A stretch of 27,335 bases of DNA from DASPXK01 sp035637315 (lineage in GTDB: Bacteria > Chloroflexota > UBA6077 > JACCZL01), in the NCBI GenBank assembly GCA_035637315.1, contig DASPXK010000182.1, positions 1-27,335 on the forward strand, given 5' to 3'. Each line of letters opens with the position of its first letter. Positions within the stretch are counted from its first letter, which is position 1. The translations under genes were made by a program, and so were the position numbers. Shown here in pieces: positions 14,531 through 20,662 of the stretch. The notes under the pieces were generated by a model that saw nothing but the letters and a program-made list of their open reading frames with translations, had not been told where the DNA came from and made no database searches.

Positions 14531-15463
14531 TCAGTCTTGCTTCAGGCGGGGATCCAGCGCGTCGCGGAGTCCGTCGCCGATCAGGTAGAGGCACAGCACG
14601 GTCGAGAAAATCGCAAGCCCGGGTCCGTAGACGAGCCAGGGCCCGCGCGAGAGGTGCTGGGCGGCATTCGTCAGCATGTTGCCCCACGAGGGCGTGGGCG
14701 GATGTACGCCCAGGCCGAGGAACGACAGGGCTGACTCGACCAGAATGAGCCCGCCCACGTCGATCGCCGACAGGATGAAGACGAGCGGCAGCACGTTGGG
14801 AAGGATGTGTTGAAACATGAGCCGCCGGTGTGAGGCCCCGATCACGCGGCCGGCGGAGACGAAGTCGCGCTCCCGGAGCGAGAGCGTCTGCCCGCGCACG
14901 AAGAGGGTGATGCTCTGCCAGGAAAGGAGGCCGAGGATGCCCACCAGCGTCCACGTCCCCGGGCTAAACAGGACGGCGACGATGAGGAGGAGGAATATGG
15001 TCGGGATCGAGTTGAGAGTGCTGATGACGAACTGCACCAGATCGTCGAACCAGCCGCGAAAGTAGCCGGCGGCCAGCCCGAGAGCGATGCCGATGGTCAG
15101 GTTGATGAACGCGGCGCCGAAGCCCACAGCCAGCGAGATGCGGGCCCCAAACAGGAGGCGCACGATTTGGCTGCGGCCGATCTCGTCGCCCCCCAGCCAG
15201 AAGGCGGGCGTCTGCAGGTCGGGTTTGGCGTATGTATTCAGCAGATCTTGCTGTGTGAATCCGTAGCGGAAGAAGCTCTGCGCGAGCAGATCGGCAGAGG
15301 CCGCCAGGACCACGAACAGGGCCAGCCCAACCGCGGCGACAACCGTCACCCGGTCACGGCGCAGGCGGTAGGCTGCATTCGACCACAGCCCGGCGCCCGT
15401 CTTCCGACCGGCAACCACGGGCCCGACGACCGCTCGCGGCTTGGCCGCCTCCGTCGCGACCAT
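14531..15463 (-). CDS. ABC oligopeptide/dipeptide-type permease (DppC/OppC type)
   Basis: The 310-residue membrane protein has an N-terminal cytoplasmic stretch, helix 1 at VTVVAAVGLALFVVLAASAD, and the OppC N-terminal region ending FWLGGDEIGRSQIVRLLFGA (usually GTDxxGRDxxSRxxxGAR). Further helices follow, for example FGAAFINLTIGIALGLAAGY. The EAA loop is FVSAGRVIGASHRRLMFQHI then LPNVLPL, and the late motif is ESALSFLGLGVHPPTPSWGN. It forms the pore with the upstream DppB-type protein. Its ATG follows that gene's TAG with no base between. No ATPase genes (DppD/F) follow; instead a heptamer repeat and dtd come next, so ATPases must be encoded elsewhere. Confidence 0.93.
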   Translation of the reverse strand: MVATEAAKPRAVVGPVVAGRKTGAGLWSNAAYRLRRDRVTVVAAVGLALFVVLAASADLLAQSFFRYGFTQQDLLNTYAKPDLQTPAFWLGGDEIGRSQIVRLLFGARISLAVGFGAAFINLTIGIALGLAAGYFRGWFDDLVQFVISTLNSIPTIFLLLIVAVLFSPGTWTLVGILGLLSWQSITLFVRGQTLSLRERDFVSAGRVIGASHRRLMFQHILPNVLPLVFILSAIDVGGLILVESALSFLGLGVHPPTPSWGNMLTNAAQHLSRGPWLVYGPGLAIFSTVLCLYLIGDGLRDALDPRLKQD

Positions 15464-16423
15464 CTAGCTGCGCCTCACGCGTGGGTCCGCGACACCATAG
15501 GCGACGTCGCGCAGGATGTAGCTGACCAGGAGCAGGGCGCTCGATATCACGACGACGGCCATGACGATGGGGTAGTCCTTCGAGCGCGCGGCCTCGAAGG
15601 TCATCCGACCCATGCCTGGCCAGGCGAAGACCTGCTCGACGACGACCGAGCCTGAGATGAGGAAGGCGAGCAACCCGCCAAGAGCGGTGATGATTGGCAG
15701 CAGGGCGTTGCGGAGCGCATGCACGTACAGGACGGTGCGCTCGCGCAGTCCTTTTGCTTGAGCGGTCCGAATGAAATCCTGTCCGAGAATGTCGAGCGTC
15801 TCGGTCCGCATGTAGCGCGAATAGTTGGCAATACCCACCAGGCTGAGGGTGAGAACCGGACCCACCAGATGCGCCAATCGGTCCGCGATATCCCACTCGC
15901 CCTTGCCAATCGTCAACATCCCACCGACAGGAAACAGATGGAACTGCACGGAGAGAACGAGGATGAAGAGCAGTCCGAACCAGAATGGCGGAATGGCGTG
16001 CCCCGCGACACTGAGAATCCGGATGAGTTGATCGACGAACGTTCCGCGATAGCGCGCGGCGATAACGCCCAGCGGAACGCCCACCACGACGGCGACAAGG
16101 AGCGCGAGGGCAGAGAGCTGGAGGGTGTTCGGCAGGCTGGCCGCGATCATCTGGATGACCGGCCGCCGGTACAGGAAAGACTGGCCGAAGTCGCCGCTCA
16201 GCGTCCGCCCGAGCCAACTCAGGTACTGCACCGGTATCGGCTGGTCTAGACCGTACGAACGGCGTAGGGCCGCATAGTCCTCCGCCGTCAGGTCGGTCGC
16301 GCCGAAGACGAGCAGGCTGAGCGGATCGCCCGGCGCCAGGCGGATGAGCGCAAACGTTATCAGGGTGATCCCGAAGAACGTCGGGATCGCCTGAATCAAC
16401 CGCCGCAGGGCGAACGTAGCCAT
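15464..16423 (-). CDS. ABC oligopeptide/dipeptide-type permease (DppB/OppB type)
   Basis: The 319-residue protein starts MATFALRRLIQAIPTFFGIT then LITFALIRLAPGDP, the classic DppB N-terminus. It continues with YGLDQPIPVQYLSWL and LSGDFGQSFLYRRPV. The EAA loop is FIRTAQAKGLRERTVLYVHA then LRNALLPI, and VVVEQVFAWPGMGRMTFEAA near the end is also family-typical. It is the second gene of the operon binding protein, DppB, DppC. The 59-base gap after the binding protein is filled by a heptamer hairpin. The substrate may be peptides, nickel or oligosaccharides; sequence alone does not decide. Confidence 0.94.
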   Translation of the reverse strand: MATFALRRLIQAIPTFFGITLITFALIRLAPGDPLSLLVFGATDLTAEDYAALRRSYGLDQPIPVQYLSWLGRTLSGDFGQSFLYRRPVIQMIAASLPNTLQLSALALLVAVVVGVPLGVIAARYRGTFVDQLIRILSVAGHAIPPFWFGLLFILVLSVQFHLFPVGGMLTIGKGEWDIADRLAHLVGPVLTLSLVGIANYSRYMRTETLDILGQDFIRTAQAKGLRERTVLYVHALRNALLPIITALGGLLAFLISGSVVVEQVFAWPGMGRMTFEAARSKDYPIVMAVVVISSALLLVSYILRDVAYGVADPRVRRS

Positions 16424-16429
16424 ACGAGT

Positions 16430-16488
16430 GGGCAGTAGGCAGTAGATCGGCCGCCTACTGCCTACTGCCTACTGCCCACTGCCTACTG
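16430..16488. repeat. GGCAGTA heptamer array with inverted copy in the oligopeptide operon
   Basis: GGGCAGTAGGCAGTAG (16430-16445) faces a longer run of CCTACTG heptamers (16454-16488), so a stem forms over ATCGGCCG. The stop TAG of the binding protein (16483-16485) is one of the repeat units. The array fills the gap before the DppB-type start at 16423. Confidence 0.88.
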
Positions 16489-18255
16489 TTTGATCCACCA
16501 CTTCTCGACGTTCCAGAGGGTGCCGTTGTAGTAATTGGGGAACGGGCCCGGATCGACGCCCTGGAACTTCTTGTTCACGAACAGCAGCGTGTTGGGCGCG
16601 AAGCCGAAATTGTAGGGCTGGTCCTCGTTGAGCTGCCTGTCGAACCTCTTGTAAGCCTCCTTGCGGTCGGCCTGCGCACAGTTTGTACGGCCATCCTCCA
16701 GGGCTTTGTCGACCACCTCGTTCTTGTAGCCGACCTGGTTGAATCCGCCCTGGATCTGGCTCGAATGCCAGATCGAGTACGCGTCGGGGTCGTCGCCGAG
16801 GGACCAGCCGAGGATGAAGGCATCGTAGTCGTGCCCACCCTGGTCCCCGTACTTCGGGTCCTTCGACTTGCCCAGCCGGTCGACGAGAGCCTCGAATGAC
16901 TCGGTTTGTGGGATCACACTGATCCCGAGCTGCTTGTACTGCTCGGCGGCAATCTGGAGCAGCGTCTCACGCACCCGGTTGCCGGAGTTCGTGATCAAGG
17001 TGAACTCCAATCTCTGGCCGCCCTTCTGGTAGATGCCGTCCGGGCCCTTCGTCCACCCTTCCTGCTCGAGGAGCGCCTGGGCCTTCTTCGGATCGTACTT
17101 GTAGTCGTTGAGCGCTTCCGGATCGTAGGCCCACGAGACCGGCGGGGTATGGGCCAGCATCTTTTTGCCTTCACCGAACAGGATCTTGTCGATGACCTGG
17201 TCCATGTTCAGACCGTAGGCGAGCGCCTGGCGGACCTCTTTGCTCTGGAAGAACTCCTTGCCACCCCGCAGTTGGTTCCAACCCAGGTAGGTGTAGCCGG
17301 GCGCAAGGAACGAGAAAAAGTTGAGGCTGTCCACGCGCTTCAGCTCCTCGAGGTCTTTGGGCTCGACCCTCGCCGCGTCGATCTCGCCAGTCTTCAGCGC
17401 GGCCGCGACGGCCGTGGCGTCAGGGTAGATCTTGAAAACCCATTCGTCGAGGAACGCCTTGCCGCCGAAGAATCGGTCGTTTCGCTCGAGCGTTATGTGG
17501 TCGTTCGGCTTCCACTCCTTGAGCTTGAACACGCCCATCGCCAGGGGCGGCGCGGTGTTCTCCGGCGCGTCGTCGAGATTCTTACTGGGATCCCTGGGAT
17601 CCATGTATTTCCCGAACACGCTCTTGGGGATGACGCCGAACCCTCCGATGCCGGTGAGTGCTGGGCAGAATGGCTTCTCCAGTGTGACGGTAATGGTCTT
17701 TCCGTCAACGGCGATGCCGGAGATGGTATCGGCCTTGCCTTCGCCGAACTCCCTCGCCCCGACAATGTCCTGGAAAATGTTCTTGCGGACCGTCTTCTTG
17801 CTGCGCATTACGGCCTCGGCGGTGAACTTGAAGTCGTCACCGCTAAAGGCGGAGCCGTCGCTCCAGGTCAGTCCATCCCGGAGGGTAAAGATCAGCCCCT
17901 TACCGTCCGGCGAGAACTCAAACTTCTCAGCCAGCCGCGGCACGGGTTGCCCCGTGTTCCGGTCGACTTTGATCAGACTCTCGTAGACTCGCCACCAGAC
18001 CTCGGCTGAGGGAACGTCGGTGCTGAGTACAGGACTGAGCACCTTTGCGTCGGAGAAGCTCCCAAAGATGTACCGGCCTCCTGGGGTCGGAGGGCCTGCC
18101 GGCGCTGCCGGCGCTGCCGGCGCTGCTTGGCCAGCCTTTGCGGGGCTTGGAGCGGCCGGCGGAACTGCGGCCGGTGCGCACGCCGACACGACGAACGCTG
18201 CGATCGCGAGCCCGACGAGGGCCCGACGTAACGGGACGCTAAGGCGTAGGCGCAT
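16483..18255 (-). CDS. ABC transporter substrate-binding lipoprotein, family 5 (peptide type)
   Basis: The 590-residue protein has a signal peptide with lipobox VVSAC and Cys26, then an Ala/Pro linker (residues about 27-58) partly encoded by tandem 9-base units at 18097-18126. The mature part shows SBP_bac_5 features: VYESLIKVDRNTGQPVPRLA, then LIFTLRDGLTWSDGSAFSGD, FKFTAEAV, KTGEIDAARV, EVRQALAYGLNMDQVIDKIL and, late, DAYSIWHSSQ. It captures peptides or similar ligands outside the membrane. The ATG at 18255 is supported by GGAGG about nine bases upstream. It is the first gene of the operon. The 252-base stretch upstream to the FmdB-type gene holds only a GCAGGGCCCTGC palindrome (18478-18489) and a weak minus-strand TATACC. 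Confidence 0.94.
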   Translation of the reverse strand: MRLRLSVPLRRALVGLAIAAFVVSACAPAAVPPAAPSPAKAGQAAPAAPAAPAGPPTPGGRYIFGSFSDAKVLSPVLSTDVPSAEVWWRVYESLIKVDRNTGQPVPRLAEKFEFSPDGKGLIFTLRDGLTWSDGSAFSGDDFKFTAEAVMRSKKTVRKNIFQDIVGAREFGEGKADTISGIAVDGKTITVTLEKPFCPALTGIGGFGVIPKSVFGKYMDPRDPSKNLDDAPENTAPPLAMGVFKLKEWKPNDHITLERNDRFFGGKAFLDEWVFKIYPDATAVAAALKTGEIDAARVEPKDLEELKRVDSLNFFSFLAPGYTYLGWNQLRGGKEFFQSKEVRQALAYGLNMDQVIDKILFGEGKKMLAHTPPVSWAYDPEALNDYKYDPKKAQALLEQEGWTKGPDGIYQKGGQRLEFTLITNSGNRVRETLLQIAAEQYKQLGISVIPQTESFEALVDRLGKSKDPKYGDQGGHDYDAFILGWSLGDDPDAYSIWHSSQIQGGFNQVGYKNEVVDKALEDGRTNCAQADRKEAYKRFDRQLNEDQPYNFGFAPNTLLFVNKKFQGVDPGPFPNYYNGTLWNVEKWWIKQ

Positions 18256-18507
18256 GCTCCTACTCCTCCCTCCTTGCCCCCGCGATAGACAGCCGTGAGT
18301 GGGCTGTACCTGCCAGCGGCGTCGATCAGCGGGCGAGCATGCCTGGTTAACGCGCTACACGTCGGTATAGTGTCGGCAGCGACTTGTGGCCTCTTGAAGC
18401 CACTGTAGCACGAGTCTCGGAGGCTGCCAAGAACTGGAGTCTTGCGCGCGCGCGACTGAGCCGTCAATGTGCGTGGGGCAGGGCCCTGCGAGCGAACGTA
18501 ACGAGCG

Positions 18508-18855
18508 CTAATCGGCCTTGGTAGCCGCGGTGGCAGCCTCGGGCTTGACCGCGCTCCCGGCGGAGTCAGAGTCGCTCTTGGCTGAGTTGGTCGAGTCGGC
18601 CGACGTCGAGGTCGCCGTCGCTTCGACGTTGGTCTCGCTCTCGGCGGCGCCGTCCTTCTTGGCTGTCCCGTTCCCACCGCGATAGTCGGTGTTGTAGAAG
18701 CCACTTCCCTTGAAGACGATGCCGACCGGGTGAAGCATCTTGCGCAGCTCGCCACCGCACGCCTGGCAGGTCGTGAGCGGTGCGTCGCTATAGCTCTGGC
18801 GCTTCTCCACCACGTCGTCGTCGCAAGTCTGACATTGATACGTATAGATCGGCAA
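18508..18855 (-). CDS. FmdB family zinc ribbon protein
   Basis: The first 42 residues form an FmdB-type zinc ribbon: MPIYTYQCQTC (Cys8, Cys11) and TTCQACGGELRKMLHP (Cys30, Cys33), a CxxC...CxxC pattern. VFKGSGFYNTDYR at residues 48-60 is the usual family continuation. The last 50 residues are a low-complexity Ser/Thr/Ala/Asp/Glu tail, longer than in many members and presumably disordered. FmdB was first linked to formamidase regulation, but most members have no proven role. The start is TTG at 18855, chosen because GGAGGAGG lies about eight bases before it and MPIYxY is the family start. It is divergent from the gene at 19034. Confidence 0.92.
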   Translation of the reverse strand: MPIYTYQCQTCDDDVVEKRQSYSDAPLTTCQACGGELRKMLHPVGIVFKGSGFYNTDYRGGNGTAKKDGAAESETNVEATATSTSADSTNSAKSDSDSAGSAVKPEAATAATKAD

Positions 18856-18897
18856 AAGTGGCCTCCTCCTTCCCGACTAGCTGGCGTCTACGCAAAA

Positions 18898-18921
18898 GCG
18901 ATCAGCCCACGAGCTGATCGC
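18898..18921. promoter_or_regulatory. leader hairpin GCGATCAG..CTGATCGC before the FmdB-type gene
   Basis: A perfect 8-bp inverted repeat with an 8-base loop lies between the predicted -10 element (18939-18947) and the TTG start at 18855. It would fall at the start of the transcript or act as a protein-binding site. No function can be assigned. Confidence 0.4.
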
Positions 18922-18938
18922 GCGTGTCCGCCGCGGTC

Positions 18939-18947
18939 AGTATAGCA
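18939..18947 (-). promoter_or_regulatory. extended -10 element (TGCTATACT) for the FmdB-type gene
   Basis: On the minus strand TGC-TATACT matches an extended -10, about 84 bases before the TTG start. No convincing -35 is seen. The same style of element precedes miaB and speE. Confidence 0.45.
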
Positions 18948-19033
18948 GGATTCGCGACGAAGCACGCCGCGGTGAGATTGGCCAGGGCCTGCCGTTCCGG
19001 CTATCATCGGGCCAAGGCGAGGAGGTCTGAGCG

Positions 19034-19843
19034 ATGGCGGGAGAAACAAGGGCAGACGAGGGGCTGCGACGCTTGCGGGCCGAGAGTGACGCGGTCTGCG
19101 GCGAGATCGCCCAGCTCGGGGCCGACGACTGGGATCGCCCAACGAACTGCGATCCATGGACGCTGCGAGTGCTCGTGGCGCACGTCGTGCGCGGGGGTGA
19201 GAGCTATCTCACCAGCTTGGAGCGCGGCCGCCGGGGTAACCTGGAGCCCGCCTTGACGCGTGAGCAGCGGGCGCAGAGGATGCAGGAGATCGCCGCCCAG
19301 CCGACCGACAAGATCATATCGGACCTCCGAGCCATGACCGATCGCTTCGAGCGTGAGTTTAGGGCGCTCATCCCCGACCAGCTCGACGTCCTGGCCATGC
19401 ACCCGTACGGGCCTCGGCCAGCGCGCTGGTTCATCGAGCAGCGCCTGGCCGAGGTCGCCTTCCACCGTTGGGACTTCCACCACTCGCTCGGGCGCGCGGC
19501 CAGCCTCGACGAGGACACGGCGGCCTACTTGCTGCCCCTGCTGTTCGGAAAGAACCTGCCGGTGATGATGGGCTCGGACGGACCGCGCGGGGAGGGCAGC
19601 TTCAAGTTCGCCGTCCGCGGCAGTCGGCAGGCCTGGCAGGCGGTCGCCGGCCCGGGCTCGATGACCGTGAGCCGCGACGCCGGAAGCGCAGTAGACGTCA
19701 CGATGGAGGGAGACGCGGCCTCGTTGGCGCTACTGATCTACGGCCGCCACACGCTCGCTGAGCTCGATCGAAGCGGCAAGATCACGGTCAGCGGCAACCG
19801 CGAGCTGGCCGGCCGTTTCAACGAGATCTTCCGCGGCCCGTAG
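19034..19843 (+). CDS. MDMPI-fold (maleylpyruvate isomerase-like) metal-binding protein
   Basis: The N-terminal four-helix DinB/MDMPI domain has WDRPTNCDPWTLRVLVAHVV with His50, and EQRLAEVAFHRWDFHHSLGR with Glu140 and His144. These match the His-Glu-His zinc site of mycothiol-dependent maleylpyruvate isomerase. The C-terminal part (residues about 185-269) is an SCP2-like fold (VDVTMEGDAASLALLIYGRH). Family members use thiol cofactors in detoxification, but the substrate is often unknown, and a mycothiol role in this lineage is not established. The ATG at 19034 follows GAGGAGG at seven bases. It is divergent from the FmdB-type gene and convergent with the propeller gene, with a strong hairpin between the stops. 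Confidence 0.85.
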   Translation: MAGETRADEGLRRLRAESDAVCGEIAQLGADDWDRPTNCDPWTLRVLVAHVVRGGESYLTSLERGRRGNLEPALTREQRAQRMQEIAAQPTDKIISDLRAMTDRFEREFRALIPDQLDVLAMHPYGPRPARWFIEQRLAEVAFHRWDFHHSLGRAASLDEDTAAYLLPLLFGKNLPVMMGSDGPRGEGSFKFAVRGSRQAWQAVAGPGSMTVSRDAGSAVDVTMEGDAASLALLIYGRHTLAELDRSGKITVSGNRELAGRFNEIFRGP

Positions 19844-19854
19844 CGCGAAGATCA

Positions 19855-19910
19855 CCACCAAGACACCAAGACAGCGAACGTCCCCCAGGTCCTCCTTGGT
19901 GTCTTGGTGG
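19855..19910. terminator. 16-bp stem hairpin between convergent genes
   Basis: CCACCAAGACACCAAG (19855-19870) is perfectly complementary to CTTGGTGTCTTGGTGG (19895-19910), with a 24-base loop. It lies between the stops of two convergent genes (19843 and 19926). The arms contain their own 8-9 base near-repeats (ACCAAGAC/ACCAAGAC). No T-run follows, so Rho-independent action is uncertain. Confidence 0.6.
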
Positions 19911-19925
19911 CGATTTGTCCGGTGG

Positions 19926-20570
19926 TTACCCGCGTTCGAGGACGAATACCTCGCGAGTCGTGGCGTCGCACAGCCAGAAGACGCCGTCGTGGATCGTCAT
20001 GCCGTGCGGCTCCGGGCCGTTGACGCCGATCGCATCGAGGATCCGTCCCTCCGACGGGTCGAGCTGGAAAAGGACCTGGCGGTTGGTATCGGCCAGCCAG
20101 AGTGTGTCGTCCTGGAAAGCCATCCCGTGGGCGCGGTCGCCGGGAATCGGGATCGAGCCGAGAATCTCGCCATTGTCGGGGCTCATCCGAAAGACTTTTC
20201 GCGTCGCCGGTACGTTGAACCACAGCTCGCCGTCGCGCCACTCGATGCCGTGGGGACCGCCGGAGCGGTCGTAGGGCGGGGTGGGGTACGCGGCCAACTC
20301 GCGGCCGCTCTCGGCGTCATACGCGATTAGCTCGTAGCCGAAGGTGGAGGCGATCCAAACGCGGCCGTGCGGATCACGCGTAATGCCGCTGCCGTGCAGG
20401 CTGCGGGTGGGGATCTCCTTGAGCGAGTCTCCGGTCTCCCAATCGAGTAGGAAGATGCGGTTCGGATCGACCTGGTCACAGACCCACAATCCCTCTGGCG
20501 ACGACTGCAGCCCGTTGGGCATCGGGCCGGGACTCTTCCACAGGACTCGGGTGCGAAACGGCGACGGCAT
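19926..20570 (-). CDS. SMP-30/NHL-like beta-propeller protein
   Basis: The 214-residue protein is made of repeated blades with a consensus of GLWVCD-x-IFLLDWETG, GRVWIAST-x-LIAYDAESG, GELWFNV-x-VFRMSPDNG, TLWLADT-x-VLFQLDPSEG and VFWLCDAT-x-VFVLERG. HG motifs precede each strand (LHGSGITRD, PHGIEWRD, AHGMAFQD, PHGMTIHD). This pattern is that of Vgb/SMP-30-type six-bladed propellers such as lactonase-like or streptogramin-lyase-like proteins. No signal peptide is seen, so it is probably cytoplasmic; the substrate is unknown. The ATG at 20570 has GGAGG four to five bases upstream; the longer frame to 20633 is repeat-derived. It lies downstream of glgP on the same strand, after a repeat array. 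Confidence 0.85.
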   Translation of the reverse strand: MPSPFRTRVLWKSPGPMPNGLQSSPEGLWVCDQVDPNRIFLLDWETGDSLKEIPTRSLHGSGITRDPHGRVWIASTFGYELIAYDAESGRELAAYPTPPYDRSGGPHGIEWRDGELWFNVPATRKVFRMSPDNGEILGSIPIPGDRAHGMAFQDDTLWLADTNRQVLFQLDPSEGRILDAIGVNGPEPHGMTIHDGVFWLCDATTREVFVLERG

Positions 20571-20583
20571 GGCTCCTCCGGAT

Positions 20584-20652
20584 GAGTAGGCCAGTAGGCC
20601 AGTAGGCCAGTGGACGGTAGGCAGTGTACCCACTGCCCACTGCCCACTGCCC
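20584..20652. repeat. AGTAGGCC octamer / CACTGCC heptamer array downstream of glgP
   Basis: Three tandem AGTAGGCC units (20585-20608) and AGTGG lead to GGTAGGCAGTG, then TAC, then CCACTGCC heptamers (20630-20652). The inner part pairs (GGCAGTG with CACTGCC). It fills the gap between the glgP stop (20663) and the propeller start (20570). Confidence 0.8.
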
Positions 20653-20662
20653 GCGGGTTCGG

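Noticed and set aside
16906..18009. A 367-codon open frame on the plus strand
   Set aside because: It is the mirror of the family-5 binding protein, which has a lipobox, ribosome site and family motifs.
18097..18126. Tandem 9-base repeat TGCCGGCGC as a mobile or regulatory element
   Set aside because: It encodes the Ala-Pro-Ala linker after the lipobox of the binding protein, a common low-complexity linker.
18478..18507. Terminator of the FmdB-type gene at GCAGGGCCCTGC
   Set aside because: The palindrome is only 12 bp with no loop and no T-run, so it is too weak to call.
19855..19910. Classical Rho-independent terminator
   Set aside because: The stem is strong but no T-run follows on either strand, so the mechanism is left open; it is kept only as a hairpin between convergent genes.
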